A stretch of 64,000 nucleotides of DNA from Sphingobacteriales bacterium (GTDB taxonomy: Bacteria > Bacteroidota > Bacteroidia > Chitinophagales > UBA2359). Positions 7,372 through 16,767 of the stretch are shown piece after piece. Below the pieces are notes generated by a model. It was not told the origin of the DNA, did no database searches, and saw only the letters and a program-made list of their open reading frames with translations. Positions within the stretch are counted from its first letter, which is position 1. Every line of letters starts with the position of its first letter. Location of the stretch: assembly GCA_016718845.1 (NCBI GenBank), contig JADKCK010000009.1:124001-188000 (forward strand). Direction: 5' to 3'. Made by a program: the position numbers and the translations under genes.

Positions 7372-8184
7372 TCAATTAGTGTTTGTGCAAAATGCAGTAA
7401 ACTCTAGTACGTATGCCGAGCTTTGTTTGGTATCTTCCCACATTGACATGTGTCCGGCGTTTGGCAGCCAATAAAGGCAACTTATTTTGGGCAGATAACA
7501 CTCGTCGAGGCTACGGCGGTAGGTAGTAAAGGTATCGTGAGCGCCCATTACATACGCAACGGGGCAGTTAAGTTGTGCCAATACAAAACTGCGGTCGGGG
7601 CGGGCTATCATTGCCTCCGACGAGCGCACAATAACGTCCATGCTCAAACGCTCGGCACGTTGTTCTTGGACATTTACTACCTCGGGGTGTTGTTTGGCAT
7701 AAGGTTTGGTAAAAAGGCTATCGTAAAAAGCGGTTAAAAATGGGCGTGTACCGTATTTTTGTATCAGATAGATGGCTTGGCGGCGGTTGCGTTTTTTTAC
7801 CTCATCATCGTCAAAGGCGGTGGTATGAAACAGCATTAAGCCCAGCAATTTATCGGCATGGCGGTGTGCAAACGTAATGGCAACATAGCCCCCCATCGAG
7901 TGACCAATGAGCAAACAACGGCTGATGTTTTCGGTAATTAACAAAGCAGCTATCATATCTGCCATACCTTCAATTGTCCATTCGTTCCACATCTCCGACT
8001 GTCCGTAGCCTGCCATATCGGGCAACAAAAGGTTATAATGTGGCGATAGTATCGGAATAAATGCGTCCCAAACTTGGTGGTCGGAGCAAAAACCATGCAC
8101 TAACACCAAATAAGGGCGATTGGCATGGTGGTGATGCAAGGCGTAATTTATTTTCCGATTGTTGAAGATAAACGTTTTGTTCAT
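7372..8184 (-). CDS. alpha/beta hydrolase
   Basis: Hydrolase of about 270 residues from the ATG at 8184 (MNKTFIFNNRKINY). The frame stays open to 8271, but those 29 codons lack conservation and overlap a Uma2 remnant on the other strand. Motifs: oxyanion HGFCSDHQVWDAF, nucleophile elbow IGHSMGGYVA, acid near GAHDTFTT, and catalytic His in LPNAGHMSMWED. The arrangement is that of small-substrate esterases/haloperoxidase-like hydrolases; the substrate cannot be predicted. Cytoplasmic, no signal peptide. Confidence 0.88.
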   Translation of the reverse strand: MNKTFIFNNRKINYALHHHHANRPYLVLVHGFCSDHQVWDAFIPILSPHYNLLLPDMAGYGQSEMWNEWTIEGMADMIAALLITENISRCLLIGHSMGGYVAITFAHRHADKLLGLMLFHTTAFDDDEVKKRNRRQAIYLIQKYGTRPFLTAFYDSLFTKPYAKQHPEVVNVQEQRAERLSMDVIVRSSEAMIARPDRSFVLAQLNCPVAYVMGAHDTFTTYRRSLDECYLPKISCLYWLPNAGHMSMWEDTKQSSAYVLEFTAFCTNTN

Positions 8185-8275
8185 GGTATTTACTTGCCTG
8201 CTACGGCTAATCTGGGTATTAAATGGGTGTTGTTTTGATAATAAGGTGGATTTGAGAAGGTCAGTTATCACGCCG

Positions 8276-8494
8276 TTGAAATACTATATTTTGGTGTCGC
8301 AAAACGAGTATTTGGCAGAGGTATACGAACGGGTAGCCGAAACCGATATTTGGCAATTACAATACTTTGAGCAACTAAACAATACCATTGTATTAGCCCG
8401 TTTAAACAACCTACAAATTTTAATGGCGCAAATTTACGAAGATATTGACATATCACCAAACGAAACACCCGAAGAAAGCGATTTAATAGCCTAA
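8276..8494 (+). pseudogene. C-terminal fragment of a Uma2-family nuclease-like protein
   Basis: The plus-strand frame from about 8276 reads YYILVSQNEYLAEVYERV...DIWQLQYF...NNTIVLARLNNLQILMAQIYEDIDI. This is the C-terminal third of Uma2 (DUF820) PD-(D/E)XK proteins (typically YVLVSQDE..VEVYRR...LTLPLAEIYRDV). The N-terminal catalytic part is absent; upstream lies the start region of the hydrolase on the other strand. It is probably a relic of a deleted gene. Confidence 0.65.
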
Positions 8495-8501
8495 TAAAAG
8501 T

Positions 8502-8541
8502 AAAAAAACACCAACAAAACAAAAACTGTTGGTGTTTTTTT
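8502..8541. terminator. bidirectional hairpin terminator
   Basis: AAAAAAACACCAACA (8502-8516) and TGTTGGTGTTTTTTT (8527-8541) form a 15-bp stem with A/T tails on both sides, between the Uma2 remnant and the convergent T9SS gene ending at 8633. Confidence 0.85.
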
Positions 8542-8632
8542 GCAAAAGTACCTAACAAATTGCATTTTTAGATAGTAACTTAAAGTGAAAGGCATACAGC
8601 GGTATGCTTTCGTTACAACTTTCAAATCATCA

Positions 8633-10867
8633 TCATCTAACCACCACTTTTTGCACCAAATTTAGCCCATTGTTGCGCAAATGTAGCATATACACACCAC
8701 TTGGCAAATGCCCTAATGTTAGCGTATGTGTATTTTGGGCAGATGAAAGCGTTTCGGATAACACTAATTTGCCGCATATATCGTAGATTAGTAGTTGGGT
8801 ATTGGGAGCAAAATTGTTGTTTAGCTCAATAGTTAGTTGCCCATTAGTAGGGTTTGGATAGATGCGTATGTTGGCGTTTTTAGGCACGTTTGGCAAGGCA
8901 TCGGCAATGTCACTTTGCTGATAATACAACAAACCACCATTGTATGTACCTACTACCACATCAACCAAACCGTCGTTGTTAAGGTCGGCGAGGGCAGGTT
9001 TGGCAAATGCACCTACATCTAAATTGCTTAAATCGTTGCTAATAGGCGTAAATTGACTGTTTGGGGCAAGGTTATTTTCAATGTCCGTATACATATATAT
9101 ACGCCCGCTTTCGGAGCCAACCACCAACCTAAAAGTATTGTCGTTCCAAAGGGCTAACTGTGGTGTTGAGTGACCAGTTGGCGAGCCTAACTGTCGCACA
9201 TCAACTTTGCCCAAAAAATTGTTTGTTACCTGAAAATTAGGTGCCGTAGCAGTGCCGTTGTTTCTAAAATATTGCAATGTACCGTTGTGGTGTCCAATCA
9301 CCAAATCCAACAAACCATCTTTATCTACATCAACCAACTGCGGCGATGTTTGCTGAAACACATCAATACCCGCATATTGCTCCTGAAAAAGCACCATATT
9401 AGCCGAGCCATCGGCATTTGGGGTGTTTTTAAAATAATGAATGTATCCATCGGCATCGCCAAGCAACATGTCGGGGTCGTTGTCACCATCCAAGTCGCCA
9501 AAGGTGGGCGAAATTGCCACACGCGGCAGGGCAAATTGGCTTTGTACATTGCCCCAATTGCGCGAAATTAACCTAAAAGCAGGTTGCGTAGCCGTACCAA
9601 CATTGCGGTACAATGCCAATTGCGATACAAACAAATTGTTATCATCTACCCCATAACCATAATTGCCCACCACAATGTCCAACAAACCATCGTTGTTTTC
9701 GTCAACAAAAGCGGGTTTGGCGCTGCGGTTTACATCAATGGTTTGGCTTACCAAAAATGTATCCGACACGTATTGATAATTGGGTATTGTAGGCGTACCT
9801 ATGTTTTGATACAGCCAAACACAGCGATAATGCTCGGATTGCACCCGCGCACTTGGCGATACCAACATATCTTTTAAACCATCGTTATTAATATCCACCA
9901 AATAAGTTGCCGGAAAAATGTAAGTATCAACAGGCTGATTGTACGACGGAAATTCAGCATCTAAAGCCGTCATGTTGGCAAGTGTTGCGGTGCCGGTATT
10001 GGTAGCCATCACCAAATTTTTGAACGATATATCGCCCAAAATAATTTCTTTATCGCCATCATTGTCAAGGTCGGTTGCCAGCAATGCCGAGCCCGGGTGT
10101 CGGGTACGCCCGTCGGCAGTAGGTGTTTGTTGTCCGCCACAATGGTCAAGTTCTAGTATATTGGTAATGCCCGGTTCAAAAAAGCCACCCCAACAATGCG
10201 ATAATTTTTGAAATTTTTGCACACCGCAAGGTAATGCCAACTCAACTGCTTGGTTTTCGTAATATTGAATATATCCACCAGCATCATCAAACGATAGCAC
10301 ATCTATATCACCATCGTTATTTATATCGGCAATGGCGGGCAGGTCGTACACAGGCACGGTAATCGTCGAGTCGTTTGAGCTAAATGTTAATTGGGTATTG
10401 CTAGCTGTAAATTTAAGTTGGCTGTTTTGGTAATAACCCGTATAAAACTGCAAACCATTGTTGGCAGTAGCCGAAAACAAATCGGCAATGCCATCGCAAT
10501 TGGCATCTAACAGCAATGCCCAATCGTGTAAGTCGGCGGGCAAGTTTTTTTCGTAAGATGCGGCATGGGTATAATCTACTTGGTTGGGCGTGCCACCGTT
10601 TAGCAACACAATGGGTTTGTCACCACCTCGGTCAAAAATAAACAAATCGAGGGTGCCATTTTGGTCAAAATCGGCAGTCGAAAACTGCGGGTTGTTCATC
10701 CCGCTTGTCCACGGAAAAGCCAAAGCAGTACCATCTTGTTTTTGTACTACCACATCGGTTTTACGCACAAAATATTGTGCCGATGCAAGTTGTGTTAAAC
10801 ACAAAAATAGGGTTAAAAAAGAGATTTTCAAAGTATTTTTTTTGAATTGATTAACTATAAACGGCAT
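8633..10867 (-). CDS. FG-GAP/VCBS repeat protein with T9SS type A sorting domain
   Basis: 744 residues. A signal peptide (ISFLTLFLCLTQLASAQ, ending about residue 30) is followed by many FG-GAP/VCBS-type repeats with calcium-binding DxDxDG-like loops (DFDQNGTLDLF, DINNDGDIDVL, DLDNDGDKEII, DVDKDGLLDLV, DLNNDGLVDVV), predicted to form a beta-propeller. The C-terminal about 75 residues (IRIYPNPTNGQLTIEL to SGVYMLHLRNNGLNLVQKVVVR) are a type A T9SS sorting domain, so the protein should be secreted through the type IX system and attached to the surface. The ligand is unknown; adhesion is a common role for such proteins. Confidence 0.9.
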   Translation of the reverse strand: MPFIVNQFKKNTLKISFLTLFLCLTQLASAQYFVRKTDVVVQKQDGTALAFPWTSGMNNPQFSTADFDQNGTLDLFIFDRGGDKPIVLLNGGTPNQVDYTHAASYEKNLPADLHDWALLLDANCDGIADLFSATANNGLQFYTGYYQNSQLKFTASNTQLTFSSNDSTITVPVYDLPAIADINNDGDIDVLSFDDAGGYIQYYENQAVELALPCGVQKFQKLSHCWGGFFEPGITNILELDHCGGQQTPTADGRTRHPGSALLATDLDNDGDKEIILGDISFKNLVMATNTGTATLANMTALDAEFPSYNQPVDTYIFPATYLVDINNDGLKDMLVSPSARVQSEHYRCVWLYQNIGTPTIPNYQYVSDTFLVSQTIDVNRSAKPAFVDENNDGLLDIVVGNYGYGVDDNNLFVSQLALYRNVGTATQPAFRLISRNWGNVQSQFALPRVAISPTFGDLDGDNDPDMLLGDADGYIHYFKNTPNADGSANMVLFQEQYAGIDVFQQTSPQLVDVDKDGLLDLVIGHHNGTLQYFRNNGTATAPNFQVTNNFLGKVDVRQLGSPTGHSTPQLALWNDNTFRLVVGSESGRIYMYTDIENNLAPNSQFTPISNDLSNLDVGAFAKPALADLNNDGLVDVVVGTYNGGLLYYQQSDIADALPNVPKNANIRIYPNPTNGQLTIELNNNFAPNTQLLIYDICGKLVLSETLSSAQNTHTLTLGHLPSGVYMLHLRNNGLNLVQKVVVR

Positions 10868-10953
10868 TACTATGTATTATGTAACGTTTTTGCCTAGATA
10901 TGCACAAAACTACGCACAAAATTACGCACAAAAAAACAAACTTTTAGTTTTTT

Positions 10954-10984
10954 TTTGTAAACCGCAAAAAAAGTTGTACCTTTG
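10954..10984 (+). promoter_or_regulatory. Bacteroidota-type promoter of the toxin-antitoxin pair
   Basis: TTTG at 10954-10957, 19 bases, then TACCTTTG at 10977-10984: an exact fit to the primary sigma consensus TTTG-N19-21-TAnnTTTG. It lies about 70 bases before the UPF0175 start at 11055. Confidence 0.75.
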
Positions 10985-11054
10985 CAGGCGTTTTCGGACA
11001 CAATGAAGATTTGGCTGTAATGGCAACTGTTCCCATAAGTTTAAATCATAAGAT

Positions 11055-11297
11055 ATGCAAATAATTATCCCTGATGAATTTATACAAACATCAAAATTAA
11101 GTGAAACACAATTAATGACCGAATTGGCAATGGCTTTGTTTAGCAAAAACCTACTTACGTTTGGTCAAGCCCGAAAATTAAGCGGGTTAGATGTGATTAG
11201 TTTTCAGGAAGAACTCGGAAAAAATAAAATAACTATGCACTACGATTTATTAGATTTTGAACAAGATTTAATCAATTTAGAGAACTTTGGGAAATAA
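11055..11297 (+). CDS. UPF0175 family antitoxin
   Basis: 80 residues: MQIIIPDEFIQTSKLSETQL then LAMALFSKNLLTFGQARKLSGL. This is the UPF0175 pattern (a short N-terminal strand, an ExxxxALxLY/FxxxxLSxGxAAxLxG-like helix-turn-helix, then DLxxL). Such proteins pair with DUF3368 PIN-like toxins, and the next gene is exactly that, overlapping by 11 bases. Expected role: neutralise the toxin and bind the operon promoter. Confidence 0.88.
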   Translation: MQIIIPDEFIQTSKLSETQLMTELAMALFSKNLLTFGQARKLSGLDVISFQEELGKNKITMHYDLLDFEQDLINLENFGK

Positions 11298-11784
11298 TAT
11301 AGTTATCATATCAGATACAACAGCTATCACAAATTTGTACAAAATAGGTAAGCTGCAACATATAAAATGGCTTTTCGCTAATATTATTATCCCCAAATCT
11401 GTATTATCCGAATTATTAGAATTAGAAAAAAATGGAAGAAATATAGACGAAATAAAAAAAGCAGATTGGATAACCGTTGCATCTGTCAACGATACGGATT
11501 TATTAGCTCAATTACTAACCGAGTTAGATTTGGGTGAGGCAGAGTCGATAGCTTTAGCAAAAGAAAAATCAGCCGATTATTTGATTATAGACGAAAAAAA
11601 AGGAAGAAACATAGCAAACAGCCTGAATATAAAAACAATTGGCATTGTAGGGATTTTAATTCAGTTAAAACACCAAAAAAAGATACCTGCCATAAAGCCC
11701 GACCTTGAATTACTTCGCGAAAAAGCAGGTTTTTGGCTCAACGAAAAATTATATCGAATAATATTAGCATCGGAAAACGAGTAG
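11287..11784 (+). CDS. DUF3368 PIN-domain toxin
   Basis: 165 residues with PIN features: IISDTTAITNLYKIG (first acidic residue at the end of strand 1), SVLSELLELE, DLGEAESIALAKEK and YLIIDEKKGRNIANSLNIKTIGIVGIL. This is the DUF3368 signature (DTSxLI..L, GExEAIxLA, LLIDDxxGRxxA..G). PIN toxins are metal-dependent ribonucleases. The start is a TTG at 11287 inside the antitoxin stop region; no ATG exists before the conserved core, so translation is coupled to the antitoxin. Confidence 0.88.
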   Translation: MGNNIVIISDTTAITNLYKIGKLQHIKWLFANIIIPKSVLSELLELEKNGRNIDEIKKADWITVASVNDTDLLAQLLTELDLGEAESIALAKEKSADYLIIDEKKGRNIANSLNIKTIGIVGILIQLKHQKKIPAIKPDLELLREKAGFWLNEKLYRIILASENE

Positions 11785-11869
11785 TCGCTAAACTTTTATA
11801 GCTGAGTGACACACCTACTAAACATAAAAAACAATATTTCTTAACTTTCTAAAAAACACAAGTTCAGTA

Positions 11870-13711
11870 ATGACTGAATTAGACAACACCGAACATATCG
11901 AGCAGACACCTGCAGCTGATGTTCAAGAAACAGTTACCGCCGAGAAAAAAGTAAAGGCGGCACACGATTCGTTTGATTGGACAATGGGCAAACGAGCTTT
12001 GACCGTGTATGACGAAAACACACAACAAAGCTTAGAAAAAACCTATTTGGACACTTTCAAAACTATCAAAGAAAATGAGATTATCAAAGGTCGCGTAGAG
12101 TCGATTAGCTCTGCCGATGTGGTTTTAGCCTTAGGCTCAAAATCTGACGGTATCGTTTCGTTCTCTGAGTTTCGCGACAACCCTAATTTGAAAGTTGGCG
12201 ACGAAGTAGAAGTGTACGTAGTAACCAAAGAAGACGACAAAGGACAGATGATCTTGTCGCGCAAAAACGCAAAACAATTACGCGCTTGGGAAAGCATTGT
12301 CACCGCATTTCAGGAAGGAACCGTTGTGCAAGGTGTGGTTAATAGCAAAACCAAAGGCGGCTTAATTGTTGATGTGTATGGCTTAGAAACATTCTTGCCA
12401 GGCTCGCAAATCGATGTTCGTCCGATTGTTGACTACGATGCTTACGTAGGCAAAAAAATGGAATTTAAAGTGGTTAAAGTTAACGACGTTATCAAAAACG
12501 CCGTTGTATCGCACAAAGCACTTATCGAAAGCGACATTGAAGAACAAAAACAACGTATCATTGCTACCCTCGAAAAAGGACAAGTATTGGAAGGTGTGGT
12601 TAAAAACATCACCGACTTTGGCGCCTTTATCGACCTTGGCGGCGTAGATGGTTTGTTGTACATCACCGATATTTCGTGGGGTCGTATCACTCACCCTGCC
12701 GAAGTATTACAACTCAACCAAAAACTAAATGTTGTAGTTATTGATTTCGACGATGCTAAAAAACGTATCTCGTTGGGCTTAAAACAACTACAACCACAAC
12801 CTTGGGAAGTATTGGGCGACGATATTAAAGAAGGCTCGGTAGTAAAAGGACGAATTGTGAACGTAGAAGACTACGGCGCATTCCTCGAAATTACCCCCGG
12901 CGTAGAAGGGCTAATACACGTATCAGAAGTTACTTGGTCAAACCAACCTATCAACGCCCGCGAATACTTTACCCTACACGGCGATTGTACCGCTAAAATT
13001 GTAACCCTTGACCGCGCCGAACGCAAAATGTCGTTGTCTATCAAGCAACTACAATCCGATCCATGGGACGATATCGAAAACCGTTACCCAATAGGTAGCC
13101 GTCATACGGGCGAAGTGAAAAACATTACCCCTTATGGCGTATTCATCGAATTGTCGGAAGGCATCGGTGGCATGGTTCACATCTCTGACTTATCTTGGAC
13201 ACGTCGTTTCAACCACCCATCAGAGTACACCCGCCCAGGCGAAAAACTCGACATCGTAATCTTGGGTATCGATAAAGAATCACGCAAATTGTCGTTGGGA
13301 CACAAACAAATCGAAGAAGACCCTTGGGATACTTTCTCGTCAGTTTTCCCAGTAGGCTCTGAACACAAAGGTACCATCATTAAACGCGACGACAAAGGTG
13401 CTGTTATACAACTGCCTTATGGCTTAGAGGCTTTTGCCCCTAACAAACACTTACGCCGCGATGATGGTGGCGTTTTTGCCGCCGAAGATGAAATATTGGT
13501 GCAAATTGTGGAATTTGACCGCAACGAAAAACGCATCATCGTTTCGTATACCGAAGCCGAAAAAACACGCCGCAATGCCAGCACCGAAAAACAACAGCAA
13601 GAAGATAGCAAAGCTATTGCCGACACCAATGCTGCTAACAATCAATCAACCCTTGGCGATATTGATGCCTTGGCAAAATTGAAAGAAAATATAGATAACA
13701 ACGCCGAATAA
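11870..13711 (+). CDS. rpsA: 30S ribosomal protein S1
   Basis: 613 residues with six consecutive S1 (OB-fold) domains at roughly residues 66-132, 147-217, 240-305, 323-392, 410-480 and 497-562. Domains 3-5 are the most typical (GVVKNITDFGAFIDLGGVDG; GRIVNVEDYGAFLEI; GEVKNITPYGVFIELSEGIG). S1 binds mRNA on the 30S subunit during initiation. The acidic N-terminal tail before domain 1 and the Gln/Asn-rich tail after domain 6 are common in Bacteroidota S1. Followed by a strong terminator, so transcribed apart from rimO. Confidence 0.96.
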   Translation: MTELDNTEHIEQTPAADVQETVTAEKKVKAAHDSFDWTMGKRALTVYDENTQQSLEKTYLDTFKTIKENEIIKGRVESISSADVVLALGSKSDGIVSFSEFRDNPNLKVGDEVEVYVVTKEDDKGQMILSRKNAKQLRAWESIVTAFQEGTVVQGVVNSKTKGGLIVDVYGLETFLPGSQIDVRPIVDYDAYVGKKMEFKVVKVNDVIKNAVVSHKALIESDIEEQKQRIIATLEKGQVLEGVVKNITDFGAFIDLGGVDGLLYITDISWGRITHPAEVLQLNQKLNVVVIDFDDAKKRISLGLKQLQPQPWEVLGDDIKEGSVVKGRIVNVEDYGAFLEITPGVEGLIHVSEVTWSNQPINAREYFTLHGDCTAKIVTLDRAERKMSLSIKQLQSDPWDDIENRYPIGSRHTGEVKNITPYGVFIELSEGIGGMVHISDLSWTRRFNHPSEYTRPGEKLDIVILGIDKESRKLSLGHKQIEEDPWDTFSSVFPVGSEHKGTIIKRDDKGAVIQLPYGLEAFAPNKHLRRDDGGVFAAEDEILVQIVEFDRNEKRIIVSYTEAEKTRRNASTEKQQQEDSKAIADTNAANNQSTLGDIDALAKLKENIDNNAE

Positions 13712-13733
13712 TATTTGGCGGATGCTATAACAT

Positions 13734-13773
13734 AAACCCCACCAACACTTACAAAAAGCGTTGGTGGGGTTTT
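13734..13773. terminator. rpsA terminator
   Basis: AAACCCCACCAAC (13734-13746) pairs with GTTGGTGGGGTTT (13760-13773, T-rich on its 3' side), 23 bases after the rpsA stop. Confidence 0.9.
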
Positions 13774-13842
13774 GCTTTGCCCTAATGGGCAGAGAATAAG
13801 CTAAATTATAGGACAAATCACAAAAAAATACCAAAAAATAGC

Positions 13843-13850
13843 TACCTTTG
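13843..13850 (+). promoter_or_regulatory. -7 element of the rimO promoter
   Basis: TACCTTTG fits TAnnTTTG and lies 27 bases before the ATG at 13878. It argues against the upstream in-frame ATG at 13848, which would be at or before the transcription start. No clear TTTG -33 element is seen. Confidence 0.45.
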
Positions 13851-13877
13851 TACCCAAATTACAAACTAAAATTAGTT

Positions 13878-15206
13878 ATGAAAATCAGAACTATCAAACC
13901 TCAAAATAAAGTAAATGTAATTACTTTGGGTTGTTCAAAAAATTTAGTCGACTCAGAAGTGCTAATGACACAACTGCGAGGCAATGGCTTTGCCGTAACC
14001 CACGAAAGCACCAAAGACGATGCTAATATCATTATCGTAAACACCTGCGGCTTTATCGATGTGGCTAAACAAGAATCGATAGATACCATTTTACAATATG
14101 CCGATGCTAAAACAAACGGAAACATCGACAAACTATATGTAACAGGCTGCTTATCGCAACGTTATAAAAGCGATTTAGAAACCGAAATACCCGAAGTAGA
14201 TGGCTACTTTGGCACACTCGACCTGCCTTTTTTGCTCGAAGAACTAGGCGCAAACTACAAACACGAGCTAATTGGCGAACGAACCATGCTAACAACGCCA
14301 CCACATTATGCCTATCTAAAAATTTCGGAAGGTTGTAACCGCACTTGCTCGTTTTGCGCTATACCACTTATGCGGGGCAAACACATATCTAAACCCATCG
14401 AGCAATTAGTACTCGAAGCACAAAATTTAGTAAAAAATGGCGTAAAAGAAATTATGCTTATCGCCCAAGAACTAACCTATTATGGCTTAGATATTTACCG
14501 CCGCCGAGCCTTGCCCGACCTACTGCGCCAATTGTCAGATGTGCGTGGTTTAGAATGGATACGCCTACATTATGCTTATCCCTACGATTTTCCGATGGAA
14601 ATTTTAGACGTGATAAACGAGCGACCCAATATTTGCAATTATCTTGATATACCCTTGCAACACGTTAGCAACCGCGTATTAAAAAATATGCGCCGCCTAA
14701 TTACCACCGAAGACACCTACCGTTTGGTAGATGCCATACGCCAACGTGTGCCAGATATTGCCATACGAACAACCATGTTAATTGGTTTTCCGGGCGAAAC
14801 AGATGAAGATGTAGAAGAATTAGCCAAATTTGTGCGCCATGCCCGTTTCGAGCGCTTGGGCATCTTTCAGTACTCGCACGAAGAAAACACCAGCGCCTAC
14901 CAAATGCCCGACGATGTACCCGCCGACATAAAAACCGAACGGGCAAGCTATATCATGGATATACAACAAAACATATCCTACGAACTAAACCAAGCAAAAA
15001 TAGGTAATACCTACCGCGTATTATTTGACCGCCGCGACGGACAACACTTTGTTGGACGAACCGAATACGACTCGCCCGAGGTAGATAACGAAGTAATGGT
15101 AGATGCCCGTATCAACAAAAATTTTGTGCGCTTAGGCGACTTTGCACAAGTGCGCATCACCGATGCCACCGAGTTTGACTTGCATGGCGAAGTAGTACGA
15201 CCCTAA
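13878..15206 (+). CDS. rimO: ribosomal protein S12 methylthiotransferase
   Basis: About 442 residues from the ATG at 13878. Radical SAM enzyme that methylthiolates the conserved Asp of ribosomal protein S12. Motifs: N-terminal UPF0004 domain with CSKNLVDSEVL, VNTCGFIDVAKQESID and VTGCLSQRY (three Cys of the auxiliary cluster), radical SAM CNRTCSFCAIPLMRGKHISK, IRTTMLIGFPGETDEDVEEL, and a C-terminal TRAM domain (residues about 380-440). CGFIDVAKQE and CAIPLMRGKHIS separate RimO from MiaB. A longer start at 13848 is possible but overlaps the promoter element. Confidence 0.96.
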   Translation: MKIRTIKPQNKVNVITLGCSKNLVDSEVLMTQLRGNGFAVTHESTKDDANIIIVNTCGFIDVAKQESIDTILQYADAKTNGNIDKLYVTGCLSQRYKSDLETEIPEVDGYFGTLDLPFLLEELGANYKHELIGERTMLTTPPHYAYLKISEGCNRTCSFCAIPLMRGKHISKPIEQLVLEAQNLVKNGVKEIMLIAQELTYYGLDIYRRRALPDLLRQLSDVRGLEWIRLHYAYPYDFPMEILDVINERPNICNYLDIPLQHVSNRVLKNMRRLITTEDTYRLVDAIRQRVPDIAIRTTMLIGFPGETDEDVEELAKFVRHARFERLGIFQYSHEENTSAYQMPDDVPADIKTERASYIMDIQQNISYELNQAKIGNTYRVLFDRRDGQHFVGRTEYDSPEVDNEVMVDARINKNFVRLGDFAQVRITDATEFDLHGEVVRP

Positions 15207-15219
15207 TAAATAATTAACA

Positions 15220-16767
15220 ATGAAAAAACTACCCATAGGCATACAAACTTTCAGTAAATTGCGCGAAGGCGATTTTATTTATGTAGATAAAACCGAGTAT
15301 ATTTACAATATAATAACTGGAAATAATTACTATTTCTTATCTCGTCCGCGCCGTTTTGGTAAATCGCTTACCTTATCTACCATTGCCGAAATTTACAGTG
15401 GTAGCAAAAACTTGTTTACCGGGCTTTGGATAGAAAATAATTGGAATTGGGAAAAAAAACATCCTGTTATACATATTTCGTTTAATGCATTGGGATATGT
15501 AGATTTAGGATTACAAATAGTATTTCGGATGAATTAAAAGCTATTGCACATAAAAATAATATTGAACTTGTTAGTCAAAGCTACGATACTTTATTTAAAG
15601 AACTAATTGAAAAATTAGCCGCCGCCAAAGGACGAGTTGTTATATTGATAGACGAATACGACAAGCCAATAATAGATTTTTTAGAAGCCGAAAATCTACA
15701 CATTGCCAAACAAAACCGAGCCATTTTGCGCAATTTTTATAGCATTATAAAAAATGCCGACCCATATATCGAGTTTTTTTTGATGACAGGCGTATCAAAA
15801 TTTAGCCAAACAGGTATATTCTCGAACCTAAACCATTTGAACGATATTACCTTAAACGAAAATTATGCTGCCCTTACCGGATATACACAAGACGAACTAG
15901 AATTTTATTTCGACGAGTGGATAAATAGAACTTTATTAAAGTTTAAATCAATAAGTAAAGAAACTTTACTTATGCACGTAAAACAATGGTACAACGGATA
16001 CAGTTGGGATGCTAAAACACGCGTATACAACCCTTACTCGGTATTGCTTTTTTTTGATAACAGAGCCTTCGAAAACTATTGGTTTGCTACGGGCACACCT
16101 ACTTTTTTAATCAACCTGATAAAAAAAAAACAATTTAATTTTAACCAAATAACTGCATCGGGGGCATTATTGGATAGCTACGAACCCGACGATTTAGACA
16201 TACGCACCTTGTTGTTTCAAACAGGTTATTTAACCATTAAGCATATTGATATTTTTAATGGCATATACCCTCGATTACCCCAACCGCGAGGTAGAACAAT
16301 CGATGACTAACTACCTATTGCTACCGCTGTTAAACCGTTCTGCCCTCGACAGCCCTGTTCCGGTATTCGATGTCAAATCTGCCTTCTATCAAGATAACAT
16401 CGAACGGGTTATCCGAATCATCAACTCGTTGCTTAAAGATGTGCCTGCTTTGCTCATAAACCCCCAAAACGAACATTTTTATCACTCTTTAGTACACCTA
16501 CATTTTAGGTATTTGGGCTTGTTGATGGACTCGGAGGTGCATACCTCGGACGGCAGAATGGACGCCGTTGTGAAAACAGATACTCATATCTATATCCTCG
16601 AATTTAAGATTGACCAAAGTGCCGAAATTGCCCTTAACCAAATAAAAAACAAATTGTATTACCAAAAATATGCTACCGAGCAAAAAACCGTTGTTGGTAT
16701 TGGCATTAACTTTGACACCGAAAAACGGGCAGTAGGCAATTATTTAACTGAAATACTAATACAGTAA
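15220..16767 (+). pseudogene. AAA-ATPase-like/PD-(D/E)XK protein, tandem copy A (frameshifted)
   Basis: Full-length homologue of the intact copy at 18317-19870, but broken by a -1 indel near 15510 (NALGYVDLGL runs into a stop at 15537) and a -2 deletion near 16268. Walker A (RPRRFGKSL), Walker B (VVILIDEYDKP) and the C-terminal nuclease motif DGRMD...ILEFK are all still present in separate frames. It starts 13 bases after rimO. Its variable blocks are of type a (N-terminal SKLREGDFIYVDKTEYIYN), x (NALGYVDLGL...) and p (DELEFYFDEWINRTLLKF). See the findings on mosaicism. Confidence 0.85.

Noticed and set aside
7372..8271. Longer start (8271) for the alpha/beta hydrolase
   Set aside because: The extra 29 codons are not hydrolase-like and cover the Uma2 remnant; the ATG at 8184 fits the family.
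12383..12694. 103-aa minus-strand frame
   Set aside because: Antisense of ribosomal protein S1.
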